Shown: positions 25,322 through 35,031, counted from the stretch's first letter. The stretch: 64,000 nucleotides of DNA from UBA2330 sp035443185 (GCA_035443185.1 DAORRV010000007.1:1-64000); one strand, 5' to 3'. The notes: generated by a model from the sequence alone, not told the origin. A program made the numbers and translations.

Positions 25322-27064
25322 TTGGATAAAGATATAATATACAAAGGCATTCCTGTTTCACCCGGTATATCTGTCGGGGAAGTTTATTTATATGTTCGCA
25401 ATAATTTTGAAGTCAATTCACGGGACCTTATTCCTGAAGAGATAGAAAAAGAATTAGATGATTTTCAAAGGTCAGTAGAGATATCTGTCAAAGAACTTTC
25501 CAAGATCAGAAATTATTCTATCGAAAAAATAGGTGAAGTAAACTCACTTATCTTTGATGCCCAATTGGAATTTCTTCAGGATAAATTTTTTCTAAGCCAG
25601 GTCATACACAGAATTCAAACTGAAAAAAGAACGGCAGGTTATATATTTAATGATGAGATCTCCAAGCTCGAGTTTGCACTTATGGATTCGAAGGATACAT
25701 ATTTAAAGGAAAGATTTGAAGATATAAAAGACATTAAGAACAGAGTACTGCGAAATCTGAAAAGGGAAAAACTTGTATCAAAGATTGAAGAAAATTTAAT
25801 AATAGTATCACATGAGCTTACACCTGCTGATACAATTCTTTTCAGTAAAAGAAAAGTTCTCGGGTATGCGGTAGATAAGGGAGGCAATACTTCCCACGCA
25901 GCTATTATTTCGAGAGCACTGAGAATTCCTGCTGTAGTGGGGATGAAAGATATTACAAAATCTCTGAGAAGCGGCGACAATATTATCATAGACGGATCTG
26001 CCGGCATAATAATAAAAAATCCTTCAGAAGATACACTCAAAGAATACGATGTAAAGATAATAAAACTCAAAGAACATGAAGAGAAACTTAAAGAGATAAT
26101 TGATCTTCCATGTGTTACTCTTGACGGAAAAAAAATTGAACTCAGCGCAAACATTGATTTTGATGAAGAGATAGATTTTATAGTAAATACAGGACATTGC
26201 GGAATCGGACTATACAGGACTGAGCATTTATTTCTTGAAGAAGGCGGATTCCCATCTGAAGAAAAACAGCTCGAAGAATATTCACACATTTCAAATGTAG
26301 TTTATCCCAAGGCAGTTACTATCAGGACTTATGATATCGGCGGTGATAAACTTCTTCCGCGTTCTGAAAAAGAAGATAATCCGTTTCTTGGCTGGAGAGG
26401 GATCAGGATATGTCTGGACAGGGAAGATATTTTCAAAGAACAGCTAAGAGCATTATACAGATCTTCAGTTAATAAAAATATCAGGATACTTATTCCCATG
26501 ATCTCTTCTCTGGAAGAGGTAAGAAAAACCAAGCTGATAATAAAAGAAGTTATAGAAGAATGTGAAAAAAATGATATTCCAATTGATAAGAATCTGAAGA
26601 TTGGAATTATGATCGAGGTACCATCAGCAAGTATTATGGCAGAAGAACTGGCAAAAGAAGTTGATTTTTTTAGTATCGGAACAAATGATCTTATACAATA
26701 TTTACTGGCAGTTGACAGAGGCAATGAACTTATTTCCAGTCTGTATAAGGAGTTTCATCCCGCCGTGATACGCACCATAAAAATTATAGCAGACGCTGCT
26801 CATAAAAATAAAATTAAGATCAGCGTATGCGGTGAAATGGCTTCAAACCCTTTAGCAGTCCCAGTGTTTATTGGACTTGGTGTAGATGAGCTCAGCGTTT
26901 CCCCTTCGAAATTTCCTGAAATAAAACAGATCATAAGATCGTTGCATTCCAAAAAAGCATACAGACTTTGTAAAGAAATTCTAAAACTTTCTTCTGAAAT
27001 GGAGATAAAAGAGAAAGTTGAAAATTTCAATGAAGCAATTACGAATGAAATCAAAGTCATCTGA
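25322..27064 (+). CDS. ptsI: Phosphoenolpyruvate-protein phosphotransferase (enzyme I)
   Basis: The 580-residue product has all enzyme I landmarks: 'GIPVSPGISVGE' (about 6-17), the HPr-binding helical domain, the phospho-His loop 'GGNTSHAAIISRALRIPAVVG' in two parts (about 187-207), 'GIGLYRTEHLFL', 'RTYDIGGDK', 'NPFLGWRGIR' and 'SVCGEMASNP' with the active-site Cys. It autophosphorylates from PEP and passes the phosphate to HPr. The start is a TTG without a clear ribosome binding site; the conserved region begins 5 residues later, so little can be missing. No HPr or EII gene is in the window. Confidence 0.94.
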   Translation: MDKDIIYKGIPVSPGISVGEVYLYVRNNFEVNSRDLIPEEIEKELDDFQRSVEISVKELSKIRNYSIEKIGEVNSLIFDAQLEFLQDKFFLSQVIHRIQTEKRTAGYIFNDEISKLEFALMDSKDTYLKERFEDIKDIKNRVLRNLKREKLVSKIEENLIIVSHELTPADTILFSKRKVLGYAVDKGGNTSHAAIISRALRIPAVVGMKDITKSLRSGDNIIIDGSAGIIIKNPSEDTLKEYDVKIIKLKEHEEKLKEIIDLPCVTLDGKKIELSANIDFDEEIDFIVNTGHCGIGLYRTEHLFLEEGGFPSEEKQLEEYSHISNVVYPKAVTIRTYDIGGDKLLPRSEKEDNPFLGWRGIRICLDREDIFKEQLRALYRSSVNKNIRILIPMISSLEEVRKTKLIIKEVIEECEKNDIPIDKNLKIGIMIEVPSASIMAEELAKEVDFFSIGTNDLIQYLLAVDRGNELISSLYKEFHPAVIRTIKIIADAAHKNKIKISVCGEMASNPLAVPVFIGLGVDELSVSPSKFPEIKQIIRSLHSKKAYRLCKEILKLSSEMEIKEKVENFNEAITNEIKVI

Positions 27065-27167
27065 ATTTCCCTGCATTTCAACTCATTTTTCTTTTCAAAA
27101 AACTTCTTCATTTGCATTTAAATTTAAAAATATTTTACAGAATTTTGGTACTTAATTATAATTAGAA

Positions 27168-28199
27168 ATGCCGGAATATCTTATTGAACTTATTATAACA
27201 CTTTCCAAGATAAGTGTTGTACTTGCTGTGTTACTGACCGGTGTCGCATACTCGGTCTATGCTGAAAGAAGAGTGTCAGCATTTATACAAAACCGATACG
27301 GACCAAACAGAGTAGGACCGCAGGGACTTCTTCAGCCGCTAGTGGATGTAATTAAATTATTGCTGAAAGAGGATATCGTACCTGAAAAAGCGAATAAATT
27401 TATTCACTCTCTCGCACCTGTCATCTCAATTATAGTATCACTTTCTACATTTGCTGTAATTCCTTTTGGAGATACTATTACTATTGGAGACAGAGTGATC
27501 AAACTTCAGATTGCAGATGTAAATATCGGTGTGCTTTATTTTTTAGCACTTACTTCACTCGGTGTCTATGGTGTTACTTTAAGCGGATGGTCTTCTAACA
27601 GTAAATATTCTTTGCTCGGTGGATTGAGGTCTGCGGCACAGATGATCAGTTACGAACTAGCGATGGGGCTTTCTGTAATTGCCGTAATCCTTATGAACGG
27701 TTCGCTGCAGCTTGATACAATTGTATCAAATCAGGCGGGCTGGAAATGGAATATTATTTTACAGCCGGTTGGATTTATAATCTTTCTGACTTCGGCATTT
27801 GCTGAGACTAACAGAACTCCGTTTGATCTGCCCGAAGCAGAGCAGGAACTTGTCGGCGGATATCATACAGAATATTCAAGTATGAAATTCGCATTATTTT
27901 TCCTCGCAGAATATGCTAATGTAATTATATCTTCAGCAATGATAGCGACTATTTATCTAGGGGGCTGGCAATTCCCTTACCTTCAGGATTTTGGATTACC
28001 GCCAATGGCTGTAAGCATTCTGCAGATTCTTACATTTGTAGTTAAAGTAGTAGCTCTAGTATTTTTCTTTATCTGGGTCAGATGGACCATTCCGAGATTC
28101 AGATATGATCAGCTTATGAATCTTGGATGGAAGGTAATGCTTCCTCTTGGAATTGCTAATCTTGTAATCACTGCAATTGTAATATTATTAATGAAATAA
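27168..28199 (+). CDS. nuoH: NADH-quinone oxidoreductase subunit H
   Basis: 343 residues with about eight membrane helices. Typical NuoH loops are visible: 'YAERRVSAFIQNRYGPNRVG' (about 31-50), 'GWSSNSKYSLLGGLRSAAQM' (about 140-159), 'SYELAMGLSVI' and the acidic 'AETNRTPFDLPEAEQELVGG' loop (about 213-232). NuoH forms the quinone-binding chamber at the junction of the membrane and hydrophilic arms of complex I. Here it is not beside other nuo genes: ptsI precedes it and a TlpA-like gene follows 29 bases later, which may be co-transcribed. Confidence 0.96.
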   Translation: MPEYLIELIITLSKISVVLAVLLTGVAYSVYAERRVSAFIQNRYGPNRVGPQGLLQPLVDVIKLLLKEDIVPEKANKFIHSLAPVISIIVSLSTFAVIPFGDTITIGDRVIKLQIADVNIGVLYFLALTSLGVYGVTLSGWSSNSKYSLLGGLRSAAQMISYELAMGLSVIAVILMNGSLQLDTIVSNQAGWKWNIILQPVGFIIFLTSAFAETNRTPFDLPEAEQELVGGYHTEYSSMKFALFFLAEYANVIISSAMIATIYLGGWQFPYLQDFGLPPMAVSILQILTFVVKVVALVFFFIWVRWTIPRFRYDQLMNLGWKVMLPLGIANLVITAIVILLMK

Positions 28200-28228
28200 A
28201 AATTTTTTAAGTAAATAAAAAAAACGTA

Positions 28229-28738
28229 ATGAAAAAAATTATTTTAACAATATTGTTGGTTTTCGTATTTGCATTTAATTTAAGTGCACAGACTTATAAT
28301 AATTTCACACTTGAGGATCTGGACAATAACGAAATTACACTTGATGATCTGATTAAAAAAGGTCCTGTATTAATCTCATTCTGGGCCTTATGGTGCGGAC
28401 CATGCAAGGAAGAAATGAAAAAAATGCAGCCAATCTATGAAAAATATAAAGATCAGGGTTTTACTTACCTTGCAATAAATCAGGACAATCAGAAATCCGT
28501 TTCAAAAGTTAAATCTTTTATCAACGCAAATAAATACACTTTTCCTGTAGTGCTCGATACTGAAAATGATGTCTTTGAAGCATATAACGGAATTGGAATG
28601 CCTTACTCGATTCTTATAGATATGAATAAAAACATTGCCGCAAAACATTTGGGTTATGTCACAGGCGATGATAAAATTATTGAACAGGAAATAAAAGAAG
28701 TTCTGATGGCTGGCAGTAATTATAAAGGTGATAAATAA
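28229..28738 (+). CDS. TlpA/ResA-like exported thioredoxin-fold protein
   Basis: A signal peptide (about 1-20, ending LSAQT) and a thioredoxin fold with the redox motif WCGPC (about 53-57) and the cis-Pro loop 'GIGMPYSILID' (about 112-122). The AhpC/TSA-like insertion 'INQDNQKSVSKVKSFI' is typical of TlpA/ResA. It probably reduces or isomerises disulfides of envelope proteins. It starts a likely three-gene operon with a beta-barrel (38-base gap) and an Omp28-type lipoprotein that has its own CxxC. Confidence 0.88.
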   Translation: MKKIILTILLVFVFAFNLSAQTYNNFTLEDLDNNEITLDDLIKKGPVLISFWALWCGPCKEEMKKMQPIYEKYKDQGFTYLAINQDNQKSVSKVKSFINANKYTFPVVLDTENDVFEAYNGIGMPYSILIDMNKNIAAKHLGYVTGDDKIIEQEIKEVLMAGSNYKGDK

Positions 28739-28776
28739 ACTTTTTAATTTTTTTATATTTTAACGGGGATAGTTAA

Positions 28777-30435
28777 TTGATCAGGAAAGTATTTATAATT
28801 TCTTTATTTGTCTGTTGTGCAAATATTTCTTTTGGGCAAATAAACCTCGATGTGGATGCATCTGTCAGCAACCTTCTCAGATACGGAAACGGTTATGAAT
28901 ATTCAGGAAATGTAAGAAATGCCAAAGAATATTTTGAAAATCTAACAGATGCAAGACTTAAGGTAAACGGAATTGTATTCGGATTAAGATATAATGTCAG
29001 TAATCCGATCGAGTATGGACAAAATTTTGTCGGAATAGATAAAAGATATATTCAATACGAGCATGATATCGGAGTCTCATTAAGAGCCGGTGATTTCTAT
29101 GAGATCATTTACCGCGGACTCTCGCTGAATGTATTCGAAGACAGACCACTTGCTTATGATACAGGAATTGACGGAGTGAGAGTAACTTACAATCATAATT
29201 TCGGAAGTAAGAAGAATCCTTTTAAATTCGAAGCGCAGGTACTCGGCGGAGATATAAAATATATTGATTATCTGGATCCGGACAGAGAAGAAAGATATAA
29301 AGTCAGAGGAGTATTTACAGAAATTTCACCTATCAAACCCCTGACTGTCGGATTTAATTTTATTTATTCTATTGGTGAACTTCCTGAGCAGGATCTCATA
29401 ACTACTGTAACTTCAAACGTACCTGAGCTCAGCGCAACATATACTACACAGGATTTTGAATTTTATGCAGGCTATGCTTTTAAATCTTCCATCATTACTC
29501 CGAATGAAATTTATCCCGATCCTAATACAGCTCTTGGAGACGGCGTTTATTCTTCCTTATCATATTCTTTCAATAACATCGGACTTACTTTAGATTATAA
29601 AAATTACAGATTTGACGTAACTCTGCCTGATAACAGAAGTAATACCAGACCTTCAAGAATGCTTCCTTATCAGAATCCGCCTACTGCGATAAGGGAACAT
29701 ACTTCAGTTTTAATTTCCAGAAATCCCCATGTCGTAGATTTCAATGATGAGGTCGGAGGACAGATCGATCTTGTGTATGCACCGAATGATAAGTTGTCAT
29801 TTAATTTAAACGGTAGCATTGCATCGAGACATTATCAATATACAGATACAGATTCTGGTGCAACAGTTTCTTATGAAAGAGTGGACAGAGGCGACAGCTT
29901 TCTGCCGGATCTTGATGATGCTTTCTCACCTTTCTGGGAATTTTATCTCGAAGGTGAAAATTATGCAACTGAAGATCTATACTACAGACTTGCATTTGCA
30001 AGACAGAGCAGCGTTCTTTACAATCAACTTAATCCGAATTCTTCTGAAAAATTACTTACATCTACCGTTCCCGCAGAGTTTAAATATAGTTTTTATAAAA
30101 ACCTGACATTTAAGATCAATGCTGAAATGCAGTGGGTTCATAATTCTATCCGTGTGAGTGAAGATAAAAATTTTACTAATCAGTATTTTGCTTTATCCTT
30201 TATAAGAGCTCCTGACATTACCCTGACTGTCGGTTCTGAATTTACAAGTGATGAAGAAGAACCTACAGGTAAATCTTCATGGTTTATAGGTGAAGCGACT
30301 TATCAGATCAATCAGTCAAATACAGTAGGAGTTGGATTCGGTACCGAAAGAGGTGGACTTAAATGCGCTAACGGAATCTGCCGTTTTGTAAACCCGTTTT
30401 CAGGATTCAGACTTTCTGTAGCTACACAATTTTAA
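28777..30435 (+). CDS. Outer-membrane beta-barrel protein (DUF6029-like)
   Basis: 552 residues with a signal peptide (about 1-20, ending FGQ), many alternating aromatic strands and a C-terminal Phe (VATQF), as expected for an outer-membrane barrel. The opening 'VDASVSNLLRYGNGYEY' and the 'DFYEIIYRGLSLNVFEDR' segment resemble DUF6029 proteins of Bacteroidota. Function is unknown. The TTG start follows a weak GGGG-type ribosome site. The genetic link to TlpA and Omp28-like proteins suggests a redox- or export-related envelope role (inference). Confidence 0.75.
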   Translation: MIRKVFIISLFVCCANISFGQINLDVDASVSNLLRYGNGYEYSGNVRNAKEYFENLTDARLKVNGIVFGLRYNVSNPIEYGQNFVGIDKRYIQYEHDIGVSLRAGDFYEIIYRGLSLNVFEDRPLAYDTGIDGVRVTYNHNFGSKKNPFKFEAQVLGGDIKYIDYLDPDREERYKVRGVFTEISPIKPLTVGFNFIYSIGELPEQDLITTVTSNVPELSATYTTQDFEFYAGYAFKSSIITPNEIYPDPNTALGDGVYSSLSYSFNNIGLTLDYKNYRFDVTLPDNRSNTRPSRMLPYQNPPTAIREHTSVLISRNPHVVDFNDEVGGQIDLVYAPNDKLSFNLNGSIASRHYQYTDTDSGATVSYERVDRGDSFLPDLDDAFSPFWEFYLEGENYATEDLYYRLAFARQSSVLYNQLNPNSSEKLLTSTVPAEFKYSFYKNLTFKINAEMQWVHNSIRVSEDKNFTNQYFALSFIRAPDITLTVGSEFTSDEEEPTGKSSWFIGEATYQINQSNTVGVGFGTERGGLKCANGICRFVNPFSGFRLSVATQF

Positions 30436-30479
30436 TTATAGCTAAATTATATTTATATAATTATATAAGGAGTAATATC

Positions 30480-31595
30480 ATGTCATTAAAAAAATTTTCA
30501 TCATCATTAATATTTTTATCCCTGATAATTTTTTCAGGTCTCTTATTTCAGTCATGTGAAAGTAATGATTCACCGACTACAAATAATACACCTGCTTCGA
30601 CTGTTCCTGTTCCGCAGTCACCTGAAAATAATTCTACAGTATCTACTCTTACACCTTTATTTAACTGGGCAGGAGTCAATGTAGCAGAGACTTACAAACT
30701 TCAGGTTTCAGAAAATAATACATTCACAAGTATTGTATTAGATGTTGACGGGATCACTTCTACTTTTTTTTCTTCGGTAGGAAGTTCACTTCAGGACAGC
30801 ACTACATATTACTGGAGAGTCAAAGGCCTGAATACCTCTGACACAACAGACTGGTCGATTGTATATGGATTTGCAATTTCACTTGAGTCAATAAATCCGA
30901 CCACTAAAGTATTAGTCGAACTTTTCACAAACACAAGCTGCATTCCATGCGTCGAAGCTAATCAGTATCTTGACGGAATCAACAGCAACCTCGGAGTTAC
31001 GATCAATGATCCGAATGTGCTGATTCTCAGAGTTCATACTACATTATATGCAGGCGATCCTTTTTATTTATATAATACTGCAGATAACAATGCGAGAATG
31101 ATAGTATATCCGGGCACGCCGACTTCAAATCCGAGAGGATATCTGCTGGGTGCATTCATGAATAATTACAGTTCATCCGCATGGACAAATGTATTGAATC
31201 AGAAACTTTCAGAGACCAGATCTTTTGCTGTCAATCTGACTAATGTCTATGATTCAGTTTCAAGAAACGGTAATATTACTGTAAAGATCAAACAGGTTTC
31301 GGGTCCGACTTACAATGACCTCGTATATCACATTGCTTTATCGGAAAGTGAAATTCAATATAACGCCCCAAACGGCGAGACGGAATTTGAAAATACATTC
31401 CGAGATCTCGTCACTCCTCCAAGCGGTCAGCCGATGAATATTGCTACAGGTCAGACAAACAGTTATGATCACACTTATACAGTCGATAGTGCAATCGATC
31501 AGGATCATGCTTACATAACAGTATTCGCACAGAGGACAACTGCAGTCAGCGGTATCAGGGAAGTAATGGGAGCAGAGAGAGTAAAGATAAAGTAA
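30480..31595 (+). CDS. Omp28-related lipoprotein with fibronectin-like and thioredoxin-like domains
   Basis: A lipoprotein signal with lipobox LLFQSC (Cys about 26). A fibronectin type III-like domain follows (about 40-135, 'PLFNWAGVNVAETYKLQVS', 'TTYYWRVKG'). Then comes an Omp28-like region (about 140-371) that opens with a thioredoxin-like CxxC, 'VELFTNTSCIPCVEANQYL'. Omp28 proteins are outer-membrane-associated in Bacteroidota. A strong AAGGAG precedes the ATG. It is the last gene of the TlpA-barrel-Omp28 set and is followed by a strong terminator. Confidence 0.82.
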   Translation: MSLKKFSSSLIFLSLIIFSGLLFQSCESNDSPTTNNTPASTVPVPQSPENNSTVSTLTPLFNWAGVNVAETYKLQVSENNTFTSIVLDVDGITSTFFSSVGSSLQDSTTYYWRVKGLNTSDTTDWSIVYGFAISLESINPTTKVLVELFTNTSCIPCVEANQYLDGINSNLGVTINDPNVLILRVHTTLYAGDPFYLYNTADNNARMIVYPGTPTSNPRGYLLGAFMNNYSSSAWTNVLNQKLSETRSFAVNLTNVYDSVSRNGNITVKIKQVSGPTYNDLVYHIALSESEIQYNAPNGETEFENTFRDLVTPPSGQPMNIATGQTNSYDHTYTVDSAIDQDHAYITVFAQRTTAVSGIREVMGAERVKIK

Positions 31596-31629
31596 GAATA
31601 TGTTTTTTAAAACATTAAAAATTTTTAAT

Positions 31630-31664
31630 GAGACATGGCTTTAGGGTTATGTCTCATTTTTTTT
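31630..31664 (+). terminator. Rho-independent terminator of the TlpA-barrel-Omp28 operon
   Basis: GAGACAT-N12-ATGTCTC (7-bp perfect stem, 31630-31655) followed by eight T's. Confidence 0.88.
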
Positions 31665-31678
31665 ATAATTGTCTTAAC

Positions 31679-31785
31679 CATGATTTACGGAATTAAAGGA
31701 TTTATAGGATTTGTATTTCTGCAATTTAAATTATTATTATTATTAATCCCGGAAATCTTCTAATCTTAAATAAATGCAGGTTCAG
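31679..31785. repeat. Second type of period-8 palindromic element
   Basis: The left arm reads in 8-base steps, GATTTACG GAATTAAA GGATTTAT AGGATTTG (31682-31713). The right arm carries the inverted units AATCCCGG AAATCTTC TAATCTTA (31744-31767). Architecture matches the GNCTCAAA family but the unit is different (GGATTTA type). It lies between a terminator and the next gene. Confidence 0.6.
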
Positions 31786-31871
31786 ACTATACATTCCGTC
31801 AATTTAAGAATTGATTCAAAAAATTAATAAATCTAATTTTACAACATTCATTCAAAAAATAATTAACTATC

Positions 31872-32669
31872 ATGTTTAGAAAATTTACAGTTTTTCTTTT
31901 ATTTACATTTTTTATTTCCACTTATTCATATTCCCAAAAAGTGGAAACCTCTGCCGAAAAACTGGCTATAGAACTTGCCAATCCTGTCGCTGATCTGATC
32001 AGCGTACCGTTTCAGAATAATACTGTCTGGGGAATCGGCGAATACAACGGCTCTCAGAATGTTTTAAATTTTCAGCCGGTGATACCGATTGCAATTTCAA
32101 AAAACATTAATATAATCAATAGAATCATAGTCCCGATGGTTACACAGTATAACATCACCGGACCCGGACAAAATCAAAATTCTCTTGGAGATATAGTTTA
32201 CAGTATTTTTATTTCTCCTAACTCAAAAAAACTAATCTGGGGGATAGGTCCTGTAATGTCTATTCCGACAGCTACAAATAAACTTACTGGTTCGGGAAGA
32301 TTCAGTGTCGGACCAACAGGCGTTATTTTAAAACAGTCAAATGGATGGACATTCGGTGCTTTGATAAATCAATACTGGTCAGTCGGCGGTAATCCGGACA
32401 GAGGAAATCAGACTGTAGGATATCTGCAGCCGTTCCTGAATTATAACTGGAAAGGCGGCGGCGGTATTTCCATGAATGCAGAAATGACACAAAACTGGAA
32501 GATCAAGAGGACACAGACTTTTATGAACATTCTTATTACAGGTATTACCAAATTAGGAAAATTCCCGGTATCACTTGGTGTCGGACCAAGAATTCCAATT
32601 ACTGCTTCACCTGAAGCAAAAGGCTTCTTTGGTATCAGAGCAGTAGCAACTTTTATATTTCCAAAGTAA
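31872..32669 (+). CDS. Outer-membrane transporter-like barrel (phenol MetA / 'neuromedin U'-like family)
   Basis: 265 residues with a signal peptide (about 1-21). The pattern 'ELANPVADLISVPFQNN' near 32 and 'LGDIVYSIFISP', 'WGIGPVMSIPTA' and 'NQYWSVGG' is that of the barrel family often labelled MetA-pathway or neuromedin U-like transporters in bacterial genomes. The C-terminus ends in an aromatic strand (FIFPK). The substrate is unknown. It is a single gene followed by a period-8 repeat. Confidence 0.72.
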   Translation: MFRKFTVFLLFTFFISTYSYSQKVETSAEKLAIELANPVADLISVPFQNNTVWGIGEYNGSQNVLNFQPVIPIAISKNINIINRIIVPMVTQYNITGPGQNQNSLGDIVYSIFISPNSKKLIWGIGPVMSIPTATNKLTGSGRFSVGPTGVILKQSNGWTFGALINQYWSVGGNPDRGNQTVGYLQPFLNYNWKGGGGISMNAEMTQNWKIKRTQTFMNILITGITKLGKFPVSLGVGPRIPITASPEAKGFFGIRAVATFIFPK

Positions 32670-32678
32670 TCATTAATT

Positions 32679-32813
32679 GCCTCAAGCCTCTTAGTCTCAA
32701 AGACTCGAAGTTCAAGTTCAGTAAAAATTTTTTCCTTCGAGTCTTCTATATAACTTGAAAGTTATTATTGAAAAAACATAGTTCAAAACATATCCGGATA
32801 CTTAGAGGCAAAG
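32679..32813. repeat. Period-8 palindromic element (copy 4)
   Basis: Left arm 32679-32716 has four to five units (GCCTCAAG CCTCTTAG TCTCAAAG ACTCGAAG). Inverted pieces lie at 32734-32746 (CTTCGAGTCTTC) and 32797-32813 (ACTTAGAGGCAAAG). It lies between the barrel gene and nadA. Confidence 0.75.
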
Positions 32814-32935
32814 TTATAAATTTTGTTTTCTGTCAGTCTGTGAGTTTGAAAACGAGCATCAATTTTTATAAAGGAAATTATTTTCATTTATTATAAACTT
32901 TTTGAATTTATTAATTTTTATATAATAAATTAAAT

Positions 32936-33928
32936 ATGGAAAATATTTTAAAAGATAAAACAGTCAGCAGGTTAAAAATAGACGGTGTGAGACCGATAGA
33001 TCTTTCACTTGATCTGCGGGAAGAAATATCAAAACTGAAAAGTGAAATGAATGCGGTCATCCTTGCTCATTATTATCAGGAGTCTGAAATACAGGATCTT
33101 GCTGATTTTATTGGTGACAGTCTGCAGCTTTCACAGCAGGCAGCAAAGACAGAGGCGGATGTGATAGTCTTTGCCGGAGTGCATTTTATGGCGGAGACTG
33201 CAAAGATATTGAATCCTGACAAACTTGTTATACTTCCTGATCTGAATGCCGGATGTTCGTTAGCCGAAGGCTGCCCTGCTCCGATGCTAATGAAATTTAA
33301 GGAAAAATATCCTGACCATATTGTCATAAGTTATATAAACTGTTCAGCGGAAGTCAAAGCAATTTCGGATATAATTTGTACTTCTTCAAATGCTGTAAAG
33401 ATTATCGATCAAATTCCTGTTGAACAGAAAATAATTTTTGCACCTGACAGAAACCTCGGCAGATATGTAATTAAAAAATCCGGCAGAGATATGGTGCTCT
33501 GGCAGGGTGCCTGTATTGTGCATGAGACATTCAGCGAAAAAAGAATTAACAAATTAAAATTTGAAAATCCTGATGCATTATTGATTGCTCATCCTGAGTG
33601 TGAGGAAGCTGTTTTAAGTAATGCAGATTTTATCGGATCGACGAGCGGATTATTGAATTTCGTAACTGAGTCAGAAAAGACGGAATTCATAGTAGCTACT
33701 GAACCCGGGATCATCCATCAGATGCTTTTAAAAAACCCATCTAAGAAATTTATACCTGCACCGTCAGAGTCAGGTTGTAATTGCAACGAGTGTCCGTATA
33801 TGAAACTTAATACACTGGAAAAGTTATACCTCTGCATGAGAGACAGAAAGCCTGAGATTGTAATGGATGAGGATATTCTAAAGAAAGCATTGCTGCCATT
33901 GGAAAGAATGCTGGAGATGAGTAAATAG
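32936..33928 (+). CDS. nadA: Quinolinate synthase
   Basis: 330 residues with the NadA landmarks 'AHYYQESEIQDLADFIGDS' (about 43-61), 'FAGVHFMAETAKIL' (about 81-94), 'NAGCSLAEGCP' (about 105-115), 'WQGACIVHE' and the C-terminal 'SGCNCNECPYM' (about 280-290). The three conserved Cys that hold the 4Fe-4S cluster are all present. It condenses iminoaspartate with dihydroxyacetone phosphate to quinolinate for NAD synthesis. No nadB or nadC is near. It is flanked on both sides by period-8 elements. Confidence 0.96.
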   Translation: MENILKDKTVSRLKIDGVRPIDLSLDLREEISKLKSEMNAVILAHYYQESEIQDLADFIGDSLQLSQQAAKTEADVIVFAGVHFMAETAKILNPDKLVILPDLNAGCSLAEGCPAPMLMKFKEKYPDHIVISYINCSAEVKAISDIICTSSNAVKIIDQIPVEQKIIFAPDRNLGRYVIKKSGRDMVLWQGACIVHETFSEKRINKLKFENPDALLIAHPECEEAVLSNADFIGSTSGLLNFVTESEKTEFIVATEPGIIHQMLLKNPSKKFIPAPSESGCNCNECPYMKLNTLEKLYLCMRDRKPEIVMDEDILKKALLPLERMLEMSK

Positions 33929-33941
33929 TTGGTTTTCCTTT

Positions 33942-34111
33942 ACCTCGAAGGCTCCTGGACTCAAAGACTCAAAGGCTCAAAGAAAAAAATAAAATTCCTC
34001 ATCGCAAAAAACGAGATATCTTGTTGCAATAGATAATAAATTTTTACGCCACAATGAGGATTAAACACTGATAGATTTAAAATATTCTTCTTTGAGCCTT
34101 TGAGTTTTGAT
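33942..34111. repeat. Period-8 palindromic element (copy 5)
   Basis: Left arm 33942-33981 reads ...GACTCAAA GACTCAAA GGCTCAAA G; right arm 34088-34107 reads TCTTTGAG CCTTTGAG. The core 'TTTTTACGCCACAA' to 'TAGATTTAAAATATT' matches copy 3. It sits between convergent nadA and ppk2. Confidence 0.8.
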
Positions 34112-34137
34112 GTAAATCAAATTTTCAAAATACACTT

Positions 34138-35031
34138 TTATTCTTTAAGCAATTCTTCCTTTGCAGAGATAAGTTCTTTTTTCATATCTTCATTTACTTC
34201 CGGATATTTCAGATCAAGATTACTCAGATATTTATGGATAACAGCAGTGATGAGAATTCTAGTATACCATTTATTATCAGCAGGGATAATATACCATGGG
34301 GAATTTTCTTTTGAAGTATTTGAAATAGCTTCTTCATAAGCTTTCTGATAGTCATCCCAGTATTTTCTTTCATTTACATCGTTCATAGAAAATTTCCAGT
34401 TCTTTTCAGGCTTATCAATCCTTTTAAAAAATCTTTTTTTCTGTTCCTCTTTTGATAAATGCAGATAGAATTTTATGATAACTGTACCATTTTGCCTGAC
34501 CGTTTTTTCAAAATGATTTATCTGTTCAAAACGCTGACTCCAGAAATTATCATCAATATCTTTGACTGAATTTATTCCCGGAATTTTTTCATTCATGACA
34601 TATTCAGGATGAACTCTTGTGACAAGTACATTTTCATAATGCGACCTGTTGAAAATAGTTATGTTTCCTGCCCTCGGAAGATCGATATAATGTCTCCATA
34701 AATAATCATGTTCCAGCTCGAGTGTATTTGGTGCTTTATAACTATGTACAATCACTCCCTGCGGATTAAAACCCGACATAATATGTTTTATAGATCCATC
34801 CTTACCGGCAGCATCCATTGCCTGAAAAATGATCAACACGCTGTATTTGTTGTCAGCATAAAGTACATCCTGAATCGCTGACAGCTTTTCCTTTCCGGAT
34901 TCGAGAATTTCCAGCGATGATTCTTTGTCAAGCTTATCACCTTTATATTCTGTATCCCATTTTGAAAGATCTACTTTCTTATCAGGTTTTGCAAAATATT
35001 TATTTATATCTATATCAAATTCTTTTAACAT
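34138..35031 (-). CDS. ppk2: Polyphosphate kinase 2 family protein
   Basis: 297 residues with the PPK2 core: Walker A 'FQAMDAAGKDGSIKHIM' (about 89-105), 'PNTLELEHDYLWRHYIDLPR' (about 121-140), 'FNRSHYENVLVTRVHPE' (about 146-162) and the lid region 'IKFYLHLSKEEQKKRF' (about 205-220). PPK2 enzymes move phosphate between polyphosphate and nucleotides. The single-domain length fits the class I/III type, which phosphorylates NDPs or NMPs; the class cannot be decided by eye. It is a single gene in the cytoplasm. Confidence 0.92.
   Translation of the reverse strand: MLKEFDIDINKYFAKPDKKVDLSKWDTEYKGDKLDKESSLEILESGKEKLSAIQDVLYADNKYSVLIIFQAMDAAGKDGSIKHIMSGFNPQGVIVHSYKAPNTLELEHDYLWRHYIDLPRAGNITIFNRSHYENVLVTRVHPEYVMNEKIPGINSVKDIDDNFWSQRFEQINHFEKTVRQNGTVIIKFYLHLSKEEQKKRFFKRIDKPEKNWKFSMNDVNERKYWDDYQKAYEEAISNTSKENSPWYIIPADNKWYTRILITAVIHKYLSNLDLKYPEVNEDMKKELISAKEELLKE

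Noticed and set aside
25639..26289. 216-codon open frame on the minus strand inside ptsI
   Set aside because: It is the reverse shadow of a well-conserved enzyme; the product is Ser/Phe/Ile-rich with no domain, typical of antisense frames in AT-rich genes.
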